Shown here: positions 42,398 through 51,657 of the stretch, one piece after another
How the letters are laid out: each line of letters begins with the position of its first letter
How positions within the stretch are numbered: the stretch's first letter is position 1
NCBI GenBank assembly: GCA_948468385.1
Contig: CAOKHZ010000024.1
Location: forward strand, 1 to 64,000
Source of the DNA: an uncultured Faecalicatena sp.
GTDB lineage: Bacteria; Bacillota; Clostridia; Lachnospirales; Lachnospiraceae
Length of the DNA stretch: 64,000 nucleotides
Direction: 5' to 3'
Translations under genes and position numbers: made by a program
The notes under the pieces: model-generated
What the model was told of the DNA's origin: nothing
What the model saw: the letters and a program-made list of their open reading frames with translations, nothing else
Database searches by the model: none

Positions 42398-42427
42398 GCC
42401 TTTGAAGAGCAAGAACCGGATGTTTTT
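42376..42427 (+). promoter_or_regulatory. Terminator-like attenuator upstream of the MATE gene
   Basis: A 17-base arm (42376-42392, core TTCTTGCTC) pairs with 42407-42423 (core GAGCAAGAA), with one mismatch and one G-U pair, followed by TTTTTATTT. It lies 84 bases before the MATE start, in a leader region with no other gene end, so it most likely stops early transcription of the pump gene. The rest of the 42097-42510 gap shows no further gene. Confidence 0.6.
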
Positions 42428-42510
42428 ATTTCCACGAACAACGACCGAAACGGACGAGCGGCGGACAACTTCATCATAAACGACGACCACCATAGAAAGG
42501 AAGTTTCACA

Positions 42511-43818
42511 ATGAAAGACCTGACGAAGACATTTGCCAGATACGTGTTTATGAACATCGTGGGGATGCTCGGCATTTCCTTTTACATCTTGGCCGACACG
42601 TTTTTTATCGCCCGCGGCGTCGGCCCCGACGGGCTGACCGCCTTGAACCTGGCCATCCCGGTCTACAGCCTTTTTCACGGCATCGGACTGATGATCGGCA
42701 TGGGCGGAGCCACCCGTTATTCACTGGCGTTGGGATTGGGCAATGAAACATGGCGGCAGGAGATATTCTCACAAGCCGTCTATCTCGTACTATTTTTTGC
42801 ATCCATTTTTACCATTTTGGGACTGACACAAGCAGAGCCGCTTGCCATCCTGCTAGGCGCCGACAAAAACACCTTGGGACTGACCGTCGGATATCTGCGG
42901 ATTTTGTTGATATTCACGCCGTTTTTCATGTGCAACAACCTACTGATTTGTTTCGTGCGAAACGACGGCGCGCCACAGCTTTCCATGGCCGGGATGCTCG
43001 CCGGCAGCATTTTCAACGTCGTCATGGATTACGTACTGATTTTCCCGTTCGGCCTCGGCATGCAAGGTGCCGCCCTGGCGACCGCCGCCTCGCCGCTTGT
43101 CAGCATGCTAGTATTGTCCATGCATTTCATGAAAAGGAAAAACAAATTCCATTTTCATCTAATCCGGCCCTCGCTCAAAAGCGTCGCGGACATTTGCTCG
43201 CTCGGCTCCTCCTCGCTGGTCGTGGAGGTTTCCTCCGGCCTCGTGATGCTTGTGTTTAACTTGTTGATTTTACGCATTAGTGGCAATACCGGAGTGGCCG
43301 CTTATGGCGTAGTGGCCAATATCGCGCTTGTGCTGACATCCATTTTTAACGGCATCTCCCAAGGCATCCAGCCGCTGACCAGCCAAAACTTTGGTAAAAA
43401 GAACCTTGCCGCCATCCGGCAGATTCTGCGTTACGCTCTGGTTTTGGCCTTGATTTTGGCGGTCTTGTCCTATGCGCTGATGTATTTTGCAAACGCCCCC
43501 ATCGTGGCACTGTTCAATAAAGAGCAAAGCCCGGATTTGCAAAGCATTGCCGAAACCGGGATGCGCCTTTATTTCACGGCCTTGCCTTTTATCGGAATCA
43601 ACATTATCACGGCCGCTTTCCTAAGCTCCATTGCCCGTCCCAGGCAGGCTTTTGCGATTTCCATCGGACGCGGCATCGTGGTCGTCATTCCGGCCGCCTT
43701 TTTGCTCGCCAAACTGCTCGGGCTAAACGGAATCTGGCTGACGATGCCGGTGAGCGAGCTGCTTGTCTGTCTGCTCTCCATGGTATTTTTGCGGCGCGTA
43801 ATGAACCAAAAGCGTTAG
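42511..43818 (+). CDS. MATE-family multidrug/metabolite efflux protein
   Basis: This 435-residue integral membrane protein has twelve hydrophobic helices in two six-helix halves. Family hallmarks include the first-helix GMLGISFYILADTFFIARGVGPDGLTALNLAIP and GMGGATRYSLALGLG, repeated in the second half as GVAAYGVVANIAL ... GISQGIQPLTSQNFG. It resembles the MepA/DinF-type branch, which exports drugs or toxic metabolites with a Na+ or H+ gradient. The start follows AAAGGAAG. A leader-peptide/hairpin arrangement upstream suggests induction by translation-stalling compounds. Confidence 0.92.
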   Translation: MKDLTKTFARYVFMNIVGMLGISFYILADTFFIARGVGPDGLTALNLAIPVYSLFHGIGLMIGMGGATRYSLALGLGNETWRQEIFSQAVYLVLFFASIFTILGLTQAEPLAILLGADKNTLGLTVGYLRILLIFTPFFMCNNLLICFVRNDGAPQLSMAGMLAGSIFNVVMDYVLIFPFGLGMQGAALATAASPLVSMLVLSMHFMKRKNKFHFHLIRPSLKSVADICSLGSSSLVVEVSSGLVMLVFNLLILRISGNTGVAAYGVVANIALVLTSIFNGISQGIQPLTSQNFGKKNLAAIRQILRYALVLALILAVLSYALMYFANAPIVALFNKEQSPDLQSIAETGMRLYFTALPFIGINIITAAFLSSIARPRQAFAISIGRGIVVVIPAAFLLAKLLGLNGIWLTMPVSELLVCLLSMVFLRRVMNQKR

Positions 43819-43900
43819 CACCGGTGTACGAGCGCATTGCGGATTGTAAAAACTTCCAGTCCACTCATGTAACCGCATATTTTTATTTTTATTGAATGGA

Positions 43901-43928
43901 TTGACAATTGCAAATCATACTGTATAAT
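43901..43928 (+). promoter_or_regulatory. Consensus sigma-A promoter of the Gly/Tyr-rich protein gene
   Basis: TTGACA (43901-43906) and TATAAT (43923-43928) are both perfect, with a 16-base spacer. The start codon is about 130 bases downstream, so the transcript has a long leader with a small ATTCTTGC/GCAAGAAT hairpin. Expression should be strong. The rest of the gap after the MATE gene is empty. Confidence 0.75.
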
Positions 43929-44064
43929 GATAAGTAAAATACCCGTGATGAATCCGCGCTTCGATTCTTGCTTGCAAGAATGGACGCACCTTACTTTACG
44001 CCTTATTTATACGCTTTATTTTAACACTCTATTTTATACCTTATTTTTATGGAGGAATTTCAAA

Positions 44065-44487
44065 ATGAAACGAAAAATCACCGTGGCGATTATCGCGACA
44101 ACCATCTTGGCATTTTCAACGGGAACCATAAGTGTTTTTGCAACCGGACCTGCAAATGACAAAGTCCCGACGGCATCCAACAGCAACCGGGCATGCGGCT
44201 ACTGTGACCTTGCTTGCCATTTTATTGACGAGGACGGGGACGGGATATGTGATTATCTCTCATACTGCGAAACCTACAGAGATCGTGCCAGACAAAGATA
44301 TGCCGACTATGGCTACCATGGGGAAAATGACGATTATGGCTACTACGGCGGCGAGGACGATGGCTATGGTTACTATAGTGGAAACGATGGCTACGGTTAC
44401 TGTAATGGGAACGGCGGCTACGGTTACTGTAATGGGAACGGCGGCTACGGCCACCATCGGAATGGCGGCCATCATGGACATCACTGA
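44065..44487 (+). CDS. Secreted Gly/Tyr/His-rich small protein
   Basis: This 140-residue protein starts at the ATG at 44065, just after GGAGGAATTT. A Sec signal peptide (MKRKITVAIIATTILAFSTGTISVFA) is followed by a cysteine-rich part with CGYCDLACHFIDEDGDGICDYLSYC. The DEDGDGICD loop looks like an EF-hand/dockerin-type calcium site. A low-complexity tail of GYGYCNGNG repeats (27-bp DNA repeats near 44390-44450) ends in HHRNGGHHGHH, a likely metal-binding end. I do not recognise a named family. It should lie outside the membrane and bind calcium or transition metals. It has its own consensus promoter and terminator. Confidence 0.75.
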   Translation: MKRKITVAIIATTILAFSTGTISVFATGPANDKVPTASNSNRACGYCDLACHFIDEDGDGICDYLSYCETYRDRARQRYADYGYHGENDDYGYYGGEDDGYGYYSGNDGYGYCNGNGGYGYCNGNGGYGHHRNGGHHGHH

Positions 44488-44512
44488 TAACAAAGAGATT
44501 CTCCCCTCTCGA

Positions 44513-44556
44513 AGACAAGGGATTCCACCACGCACTGGTGCTCCCTTGTCTTTTTA
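44513..44556 (+). terminator. Rho-independent terminator of the Gly/Tyr-rich protein gene
   Basis: A perfect 10-bp stem AGACAAGGGA/TCCCTTGTCT (44513-44522, 44542-44551) is followed by TTTTAT, 25 bases past the stop codon. Confidence 0.85.
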
Positions 44557-44610
44557 TCATAATCAATCCCGACCAACAAAATTTCCCATACCCGTGAAAA
44601 ATAACCACAC

Positions 44611-46188
44611 TCATCGCAACGCGCATACGCCCGCGTTCTTTGTCTGTGCCGGGCCGTCGAGCAATTCCCCTTTGTAGGAAAAGCGAGAACCGTGGCACGG
44701 GCAATCCCAACTCTTTTCATCCGCGTTCCATGAAAGAAGACATCCCAGATGCGGACATTTCACAGACACGACATATACGTTTTCCTTTTCATCCTTGTAT
44801 ACGCCCAGCTTTTCCCCCTCCTTCTTAAGCACCTTGCATTCGCCGGGACGCATCAATTTCACCTCGTCTTGGAACGCCCCCTTTTCCGTTTTTCCCCATT
44901 TTTCTTTCAAAATGTTGACGGTTGCGTATTTTCCTTCCGTGGCAAACGTCTTCGCCGAGGCGATAATCGTTTTCCGCCGTGGGGAATACACGTCCTCGGC
45001 TGCATTTTCCCGTCCGTTTAACAAATCCGTAAGCAAGAGTGCCGCCGCCATGGACGTAGTCATTCCCCACTTTCCATAGCCGGTCGCCACGTACCACGTA
45101 TCCGTGTCCGAATCCGGCTTCCCGACCAATTTTCCACAAAATTTGCCGACATAGGGAATTTTGTCCAAGGTCATGCAGTCCTGCGCCGACCACCTTGCCA
45201 CCTCCTTGCATTCCGGCCAATACTTGTCCGCCTGCCTCATCAAGTATTCATACTGGTTGCCCACGTTTTCCCCGGTACGGTGGTTTCCCCCGCCCAACAA
45301 CAATATGTCTCCCGCACCACGGAAGGATAATGCATCTTTGTCAGTTCCCAAATACACGTTTTTCATCTGGTTGTCGCCTTGATACGCCGTCCCCTGAAGT
45401 CCCAGCACGTAGCTCCGCTCCTGGTGCATGCGCAAAAAATAGTAGCCCGGACGATTGACAAACGGATAATGGCAAGCAAACACCACCTGGTTCGCCCGCA
45501 CGGTGCCATGGTCAGTGATGACCGCGTTGGCATGCAAGCGCCCTCCCTCCCGGCTCATTGGCACGACCCGCAGCACTTTCGTCCGTTCATAAACCGTCAC
45601 TTTCTCCGCCATCGCATACAAAAACTTTAACGGATGAAAACATGCCTGATTGTGAAAACACAAGGCCTGCGACACCTCGAATGGAAGCTCCGTCTTGGTC
45701 GTCAGTTCTGCGGGAAGTCCAAGTTCCTTGGCCGCACGGCATTCTTCGCGCAGAAGCCGGTCATCCCTGCCGCCGCCCGTGGCATATAGATACGCGTCGC
45801 ATTTTCGCAACCCGCACGAAATCCCATACTTTTCAATCAAAATCTCATATCTGCGAATCGCCTTTTCGTTGGCTTTCGCATACTGACGGGCTCGTTCCTT
45901 TCCCACCGTCTGGCATAATTTATGATATATCAGGTTGTGCTGGGACGTGATTTTTGCCGTCGTGCGGGCGGTCTGCCCGCCTCCGACCGAATCCGCTTCC
46001 AGCACGATGCACTCCCTTCCGCTCTGCTGTAAAAAATATGCCGTCAAAATCCCCGTCAGGCCGCCCCCTATGACCGCCACGTCAACCGTCATGTTACCTG
46101 GCAATATCGGGCGCGCCAAGGCATAAATCGACTGCTGCCAGACGGACTCGTTTTTTCTTTCCTGCTTTGTCATGTTCTGATCGTTCAT
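44611..46188 (-). CDS. FAD-dependent oxidoreductase with C-terminal Rieske [2Fe-2S] domain
   Basis: This 525-residue protein has an N-terminal FAD-binding fold of the glycine/D-amino-acid oxidase (DAO) type: VDVAVIGGGLTGILTAYFLQQSG is the dinucleotide loop, followed by VLEADSVGGGQTARTTAK. The C-terminal FAD strand is WYVATGYGKWGMTTSMAAALLL. The last 100 residues are a Rieske domain with CPHLGC and CPCHGSRF, giving the Cys-His/Cys-His ligand set (order C-P-H, then C-P-C-H). The plan matches Bacillus YhfW-like proteins. It probably passes electrons from an amine or other reduced substrate to the iron-sulfur centre; the substrate is unknown. The start follows AAAGGAAG. Confidence 0.92.
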   Translation of the reverse strand: MNDQNMTKQERKNESVWQQSIYALARPILPGNMTVDVAVIGGGLTGILTAYFLQQSGRECIVLEADSVGGGQTARTTAKITSQHNLIYHKLCQTVGKERARQYAKANEKAIRRYEILIEKYGISCGLRKCDAYLYATGGGRDDRLLREECRAAKELGLPAELTTKTELPFEVSQALCFHNQACFHPLKFLYAMAEKVTVYERTKVLRVVPMSREGGRLHANAVITDHGTVRANQVVFACHYPFVNRPGYYFLRMHQERSYVLGLQGTAYQGDNQMKNVYLGTDKDALSFRGAGDILLLGGGNHRTGENVGNQYEYLMRQADKYWPECKEVARWSAQDCMTLDKIPYVGKFCGKLVGKPDSDTDTWYVATGYGKWGMTTSMAAALLLTDLLNGRENAAEDVYSPRRKTIIASAKTFATEGKYATVNILKEKWGKTEKGAFQDEVKLMRPGECKVLKKEGEKLGVYKDEKENVYVVSVKCPHLGCLLSWNADEKSWDCPCHGSRFSYKGELLDGPAQTKNAGVCALR

Positions 46189-46380
46189 AGATGGAACTTC
46201 CTTTCCGCCAAATACTCATCATCATGCACATGGCGCCAACCGCAGCCGCGAAGCGGCAAAATTCCCCATGCGGTTGTGCATGTCCATATATACCGCGAGG
46301 CAAACGTTTCTGTCCCGCAGTATAACATTTTTCACAAGTTCCCCCTATTTTATTCTCAAAACGATGCGGATGGCGACTTC

Positions 46381-47121
46381 CTATTTTCCCGTATGCAGGA
46401 TTCGGTTCGCGTTTTGTATCCGCTCGCCGCTTGGCGGTTCCACGCCCTCCAACGGGTACTCGTACCCCAGTTCCTTCCACTTATACGCGCCCAACGTGTG
46501 GTAAGGCAGCACTTCCACCCGCTCCACGTTGTGAAGGGTTTGAATAAATGCATAAAGCTTTTGCAAGTCCTCGTCAAAATCGCTTCGCCCCGGTACCAGC
46601 ACGTGGCGAATCCAGACCGGCTTCCCCGTCTCGGACAAGTACCTGGCCATGTCCAAAATATTTTGATTGGTTCTTCCCGTAAGCAGGCAGTGTTTTTCCT
46701 CGTCCATCTGCTTGATGTCCAACAAAAGCAGATCCGTGAACTTCATCAGCTCTTGGAACTTGCCCAAAAACGGTTCCTTTCTCGTAAACGGACTCCCGCT
46801 GGTGTCGATCGTCGTGTGCACGCCCTTCGCCTTGGCCTTTTGAAGGAATTCAATCAGGAAGTCCATCTGTAAAAGCGGCTCGCCCCCGCTGACGGTGATG
46901 CCGCCCTCCTCACCCCAATATTCTTGAAACCGAAGCGCCTTCGAAAGCAGCTCGTCCGCCGTGTAAACACATCCCGCCGTCCGCTCCCAAGTGTCGGGAT
47001 TGTGGCAGAACTGACAGCGCATCGTGCATCCCGAAAGAAAAATCAGATACCGCACGCCCGGCCCGTCCACCGAGCCGAAACTCTCCAAGGAATGGATATA
47101 CCCCTTTGTTTCTCCCGCCAT
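46381..47121 (-). CDS. pflA: Pyruvate formate-lyase-activating enzyme
   Basis: This 246-residue radical SAM enzyme has the activase motif CTMRCQFCHNPDTW (CxxxCxxC), preceded by YIHSLESFGSVDGPGVRYLIFLSGC. ITVSGGEPLLQ is the SAM-binding GGE stretch. It generates the glycyl radical on pyruvate formate-lyase at the expense of S-adenosylmethionine, using a [4Fe-4S] cluster. The start follows GGAGGT. It lies downstream of pflB on the same strand, 346 bp away, with a structured repeat between, so it may have its own or reduced expression. Confidence 0.97.
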   Translation of the reverse strand: MAGETKGYIHSLESFGSVDGPGVRYLIFLSGCTMRCQFCHNPDTWERTAGCVYTADELLSKALRFQEYWGEEGGITVSGGEPLLQMDFLIEFLQKAKAKGVHTTIDTSGSPFTRKEPFLGKFQELMKFTDLLLLDIKQMDEEKHCLLTGRTNQNILDMARYLSETGKPVWIRHVLVPGRSDFDEDLQKLYAFIQTLHNVERVEVLPYHTLGAYKWKELGYEYPLEGVEPPSGERIQNANRILHTGK

Positions 47122-47312
47122 GTTTCCACCTCCGTTTATTTCCTATCCATAACTTTCAACTACCTTAACCCGCCGTCTAAAGCCAGTAGGATTTAGGCAC
47201 TTATTTCAAATGAGGAATCCGGAAAAACCGAATTCCTCACTTCTTCTCGTGTCAGCTTGCTTCTTCTTTCATAATCCATCATGTCCACAAACGACACCAC
47301 TTATTACCATTC

Positions 47313-47468
47313 GTAACAATTCAGCACCGCGTAGGCGCGGACTGTATTGTAACGGGCATCACCCGCATTTTCAATTTGCCTTCGGCAAAGCGGGTGATGC
47401 ATCGGCCAGATTTACGTGCATCCTCCGAGCCAGTCAGCGTAGTGACTGGCTCGGGGTTGAACCGTAAC
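47313..47468. repeat. Three-hairpin dispersed repeat, copy B
   Basis: This has the same order as copy A at 38580-38726: a GTAACAATTC...ATTGTAAC hairpin with CCGCG/CGCGG, then CATCACCCGC/GCGGGTGATG (47357-47366, 47390-47399) with a nested TTTGCC/GGCAAA, then CGAGCCAGTCA/TGACTGGCTCG (47426-47436, 47443-47453), ending GTAAC. The stem sequences differ from copy A but pairing is kept. It abuts the pflB stop. The rest of the 47122-47467 gap holds no gene. Confidence 0.8.
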
Positions 47469-49720
47469 TACATTTCTTTATGGCACGTCCGCGCGATCAC
47501 GTCCATCTGCTGCTCCTTCGTCAGGTCGATGAACTTCACCGCGTATCCCGACACGCGAATCGTAAAGTTCGCGTATTCCGGCTTCTCCGGGTGTTCCATC
47601 GCGTCAATCAGTTTTTCCGTACCAAACACGTTGACGTTCAAATGATGCGCGCCCTTTTTGAAATACCCGTCCATCACATGGAACAAGTTGTTTGCCCGCT
47701 CCTCGTCGTCGTGTCCCAACGCGCCCGGGCTGATGGTCTGGGTGTTGGAAATGCCGTCCAAGGCCAGTTCGTATGGCAGCTTGGCCACGGAGTTTAATGA
47801 TGCCAAAAGGCCGTTCATCTCCGCGCCGTAAGACGGATTCGCCCCCGGGGAGAGCGGCTCGCCCGCTTTTCTTCCATCCGGCAGGGAACCTGTCGCCTTG
47901 CCGTAAACCACGTTGGACGTAATTGTCAGAATCGAGGTCGTCGGTTCGGAATCCCGATACGTGTGGCACTTGCTCAGCTTGTGCATGAACGTCTTTAACA
48001 GCCAGATGGCAATGTCGTCCGCGCGGTCGTCATCGTTACCATATCTCGGGAACTCACCCTCGGTCTCAAAGTCCACGGCCAGCCCCTGCTCGTCACGGAT
48101 GACCTTGACCTTCGCGTACTTGATGGCGCTTAAGGAGTCCACCACGTGCGAGAAGCCCGCGATACCGGTCGCGAACGTACGTCTCACGTCAGTGTCGATC
48201 AACGCCATTTCGGCCGCCTCGTAATTATATTTGTCATGCATGTAATGAATCATGTTCAGGGTGTCCACGTACAGCTTGGACAGCCATTCCATCATGTCGT
48301 CATAACGCTCCATCACTTCGTCGTAATCCAGGTATTCGGACGTAATCGGACGAAAGGCCGGTCCCACCTGCTGCTTCGTCTTTACGTCGACTCCGCCGTT
48401 GATGGCGTACAAAAGGCACTTTGCCAGGTTCGCGCGCGCACCGAAGAACTGGATTTCTTTTCCGGTCTGGGTGGCGGACACGCAGCAGCAAATGCTGTAA
48501 TCGTCGCCCCAAATCGGGCGCATCACGTCGTCATTTTCATACTGGACGGAACTGGTCTTGACCGACACGAGGGACGAATACCTCTTAAACGTCTCCGGCA
48601 GTGCCGGGGAGTACAAAACGGTCAGGTTCGGCTCCGGTGACGGTCCCATGTTCTCGAGCGTGTGCAGGAAACGGTAGTCATTCTTCGTGACCATGGAACG
48701 CCCGTCCATGCCGATTCCGCCCATCTCCAGCGTCGCCCATACCGGGTCGCCGGAAAACAACTCGTTGTAGGACGGAACCCTGGCAAATTTTACCATCCTG
48801 AATTTCATTACCAAATGGTCAATCAGCTCCTGCGCCTCGACCTCCGTAAGCTTCCCGTTCTTCAAATCTCTTTCAATATAAATGTCAAGGAACGTGGACA
48901 CACGGCCGACGCTCATCGCCGCCCCGTTCTGCGTCTTAATCGCCGCCAAATATCCAAAGTACAGCCACTGAACCGCTTCCCTCGCGTCCTTCGCCGGCAC
49001 GGAAATATCGTATCCATAAACGGCCGCCATCTCCTTCATCTCGCCCAAAGCCCGAATCTGGTCCGCGACTTCCTCGCGCAGGCGGAAGTCCGTTCCCTTC
49101 ATGCCATGTCTTGCATAACGTTCAAAATCATACTGCTTTTTGGAAATCAGGAAATCAATACCATACAACGCCACCCGGCGGTAATCGCCGACAATACGCC
49201 CACGGCCGTACGTGTCCGGAAGCCCCGTGATAATCTTGTTGTGGCGCGCTTTCTTCATCTCCGGAGTGTAAATGTCGAACACGCCCTGGTTGTGCGTCTT
49301 GTGATATTTGGTAAAAATCTCGTGTAGCTTCTCGCTTGGCTGGTAGCCATACGTGGTGCATGCCTTCTCCGCCATGCTGATGCCGCCATACGGCATGAAC
49401 GCCCTCTTTAACGGCTTGTCCGTCTGTAATCCGACGACCTTCTCCAAGTCCTTCATTTCCTCGTCAATATATCCCGGGCCGTACGCGGTCAGACCGGAAA
49501 CGACTTCCGTCTCCATGTCCAATACGCCGCCCTTCGCACGCTCTTCCTTTTGCAGTTCCTGCAGCTTGCCCCACAGCTTGTCCGTCGCCTCTGTAGGCCC
49601 TGCCAGGAAAGACTCGTCTCCGTCATACATCGTGTAATTGTCCTGGATGAACGCCCGTACGTCCACGGAATCCCTCCAGTTTCTTCCCGCAAATCCATCC
49701 CACTGCTCAAAATTTGCCAT
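47468..49720 (-). CDS. pflB: Formate acetyltransferase (pyruvate formate-lyase)
   Basis: This 750-residue enzyme starts at the ATG at 49720 after GAGGAGGAAATCAA. It converts pyruvate and CoA to acetyl-CoA and formate without oxygen. The active-site cysteines are in [13 protein letters not shown], and the glycyl-radical loop RVSGYAV places the radical on G725. Other family blocks include [25 protein letters not shown] and [35 protein letters not shown]. It is a central fermentation enzyme and a sign of strict or facultative anaerobic life. A promoter, TTGTTA-17-TATACT, lies just upstream. It is followed by pflA. Confidence 0.97.
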   Translation of the reverse strand: MANFEQWDGFAGRNWRDSVDVRAFIQDNYTMYDGDESFLAGPTEATDKLWGKLQELQKEERAKGGVLDMETEVVSGLTAYGPGYIDEEMKDLEKVVGLQTDKPLKRAFMPYGGISMAEKACTTYGYQPSEKLHEIFTKYHKTHNQGVFDIYTPEMKKARHNKIITGLPDTYGRGRIVGDYRRVALYGIDFLISKKQYDFERYARHGMKGTDFRLREEVADQIRALGEMKEMAAVYGYDISVPAKDAREAVQWLYFGYLAAIKTQNGAAMSVGRVSTFLDIYIERDLKNGKLTEVEAQELIDHLVMKFRMVKFARVPSYNELFSGDPVWATLEMGGIGMDGRSMVTKNDYRFLHTLENMGPSPEPNLTVLYSPALPETFKRYSSLVSVKTSSVQYENDDVMRPIWGDDYSICCCVSATQTGKEIQFFGARANLAKCLLYAINGGVDVKTKQQVGPAFRPITSEYLDYDEVMERYDDMMEWLSKLYVDTLNMIHYMHDKYNYEAAEMALIDTDVRRTFATGIAGFSHVVDSLSAIKYAKVKVIRDEQGLAVDFETEGEFPRYGNDDDRADDIAIWLLKTFMHKLSKCHTYRDSEPTTSILTITSNVVYGKATGSLPDGRKAGEPLSPGANPSYGAEMNGLLASLNSVAKLPYELALDGISNTQTISPGALGHDDEERANNLFHVMDGYFKKGAHHLNVNVFGTEKLIDAMEHPEKPEYANFTIRVSGYAVKFIDLTKEQQMDVIARTCHKEM

Positions 49721-49761
49721 TTGATTTCCTCCTCTTATCTGCTCTTTTCTGTGACGGACAA

Positions 49762-49790
49762 AGTATAACATCTTGTCAAAAAAATAACAA
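49762..49790 (-). promoter_or_regulatory. Probable pflB promoter
   Basis: On the minus strand, TTGTTA (49785-49790) and TATACT (49762-49767) are separated by 17 bases, about 40 bases before the pflB start codon. A small TGTCGCC/GGCGACA hairpin lies further upstream at 49854-49871. Confidence 0.6.
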
Positions 49791-49965
49791 GTCTTTTTCC
49801 TACTTTTTTAGTATGTTTTAAATAAAATACAATCCCGCTTTTTATTCATGGTGATGTCGCCGTTAGGCGACAATCGGTTTGGTGACAATGTCACGGAAAA
49901 AGAGAAAAATATCCGCCATAATAAGAATATCGTACGCCGCCATACGCGGCAGAAAGGAGCATGAC

Positions 49966-51657
49966 ATGAAAATTGTAATCATAGGCGGGGTGGCGGGCGG
50001 TGCCACGGCGGCCGCCCGAATCCGCAGGCTAGACGAACAAGCCCAAATCATCGTCTTCGAGCGTTCCGGCTACGTGTCCTATGCCAACTGCGGCCTCCCC
50101 TACTATATCGGCGGGGTCATCAAAGACCCCGAAGAACTGACGCTGCAGACCCCGGAGAGCTTTTTCTCCCGTTTTCGAGTGATTATGAAGGTAAAACATG
50201 AAGTCACCGCCATCCATCCGTACAAAAAGACCGTTTCCGTCAAAAATCTGGAAAGCGGCGAAGAATTCGAGGAAAATTATGACAAGTTAATCCTTTCCCC
50301 CGGCGCCAAACCCACCCAGCCGAGGATTCCCGGCGTGGGGCTTGAAAAACTGTTTACGCTGCGCACCGTGGAAGACACGTTTCGCATCAAGGAATATGTC
50401 GAAACGAAACATCCAAAATCCGCCGTGCTGGCGGGAGGAGGCTTCATCGGCCTGGAATTGGCCGAGAACTTGCGCGACATGGGTATGGAAGTCACCATCG
50501 TCCAACGGCCGAAGCAATTGATGACCCCCTTCGATCCGGACATGGCCGCCTTCATCCACGGCGAAATGCGAAGGCATGGCGTAAAGCTGGCCTTAGGCCA
50601 CACCGTCGAGGGCTTCGCCCGGACAGAAGACGGCGTGGACGTACTTTTAAAGGACGACGAACCGCTTCACGCCGACATGGTGGTACTGGCCATCGGCGTC
50701 ACCCCGGACACGCGCCTCGCCAAGGAGGCCGGATTAGAACTTGGCATCAAGGACGGCATCATTGTCAACGACCGGATGGAAACCTCCGCGCCCGACATTT
50801 ACGCCGTGGGCGACGCGGTGCAAGTAAAACATTACGTGACCGGCAATGATGCCCTGATCTCCCTGGCGGGTCCTGCCAACAAGCAAGGGCGCATCGCCGC
50901 CGACAACGTCTGCGGTGGGGACAGCCGTTATCCGGGTTCTCTGGGAAGTTCCGTCATCAAGGTATTCGGCATGACCGCGGCCGCCACCGGCATCAACGAA
51001 ACCATCGCAAAAAAAGCGGGCATCGATGCGGACAAGGTGGTCCTTTCCCCTTTAAGCCACGCCGGGTACTATCCGGGCGGCAAGGTAATGACCATGAAGG
51101 TGGTTTTTGAAAAGGAAACCTATCGGCTGCTCGGCGCCCAAATCATCGGGTACGAGGGCGTGGACAAACGCATCGACGTCTTGGCGACCGCCATCTGCGC
51201 CGGGCTTTCTGCCACAAGACTCAAGGATTTGGACCTCGCCTACGCCCCGCCGTACTCCTCGGCCAAGGATCCGGTAAACATGGCGGGATTTATGATTGAC
51301 AACCTATCCAAGGGAATCCTGAAGCAATTCCACTTGGAGGACGTTTACAATCTTCCCACGGACGGCAGCGTGACATTGTTAGACGTACGCACCGTCTTTG
51401 AATACGGGCGCGGACACGTCAAAGGCTTTCGTAACATTCCCGTGGACGAACTGCGCGAACGCCTCGGCGAAATTGATCCCGGCAAGCCGGTCTACGTAAT
51501 GTGCCAGAGCGGCCTGCGAAGTTACGTCGCCGCCCGCATCTTGGCCGGGAACGGATTTGACTGCTACAATTTTTCCGGTGGTTTCCGCTTTTACGACGCG
51601 GTCACACATGACCGCCGCCTGGTTGAAAGCACCTACCCCTGCGGCATGGATCGGTAA
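49966..51657 (+). CDS. CoA-disulfide reductase/NADH oxidase-like flavoprotein with rhodanese domain
   Basis: This 563-residue protein starts at the ATG at 49966 after AAAGGAGC. The first 440 residues form a pyridine nucleotide-disulfide reductase of the CoADR/Nox branch: IIGGVAGGATAAARIRR (FAD loop), the single redox cysteine C42 in SYANCGLPYY, VLAGGGFIGLELAENL (NADH loop) and DIYAVGDAV. The C-terminal 110 residues are a rhodanese domain with the active cysteine C513 in CQSGLRSY. CoADR-rhodanese fusions reduce CoA disulfide, CoA persulfide or polysulfide. It may protect against oxygen or use polysulfide. It is convergent with, and directly abuts, the Crp-family gene. Confidence 0.92.
   Translation: MKIVIIGGVAGGATAAARIRRLDEQAQIIVFERSGYVSYANCGLPYYIGGVIKDPEELTLQTPESFFSRFRVIMKVKHEVTAIHPYKKTVSVKNLESGEEFEENYDKLILSPGAKPTQPRIPGVGLEKLFTLRTVEDTFRIKEYVETKHPKSAVLAGGGFIGLELAENLRDMGMEVTIVQRPKQLMTPFDPDMAAFIHGEMRRHGVKLALGHTVEGFARTEDGVDVLLKDDEPLHADMVVLAIGVTPDTRLAKEAGLELGIKDGIIVNDRMETSAPDIYAVGDAVQVKHYVTGNDALISLAGPANKQGRIAADNVCGGDSRYPGSLGSSVIKVFGMTAAATGINETIAKKAGIDADKVVLSPLSHAGYYPGGKVMTMKVVFEKETYRLLGAQIIGYEGVDKRIDVLATAICAGLSATRLKDLDLAYAPPYSSAKDPVNMAGFMIDNLSKGILKQFHLEDVYNLPTDGSVTLLDVRTVFEYGRGHVKGFRNIPVDELRERLGEIDPGKPVYVMCQSGLRSYVAARILAGNGFDCYNFSGGFRFYDAVTHDRRLVESTYPCGMDR

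Noticed and set aside
42097-42510. A known metabolite riboswitch in front of the MATE gene
   Set aside because: I could not match the leader to guanidine, THF, preQ1 or other familiar consensus patterns; a leader-peptide attenuator fits better.
46094-46480. Minus-strand frame between pflA and the Rieske flavoprotein gene
   Set aside because: It overlaps the ends of both well-supported genes and has no domain pattern or good ribosome binding site.
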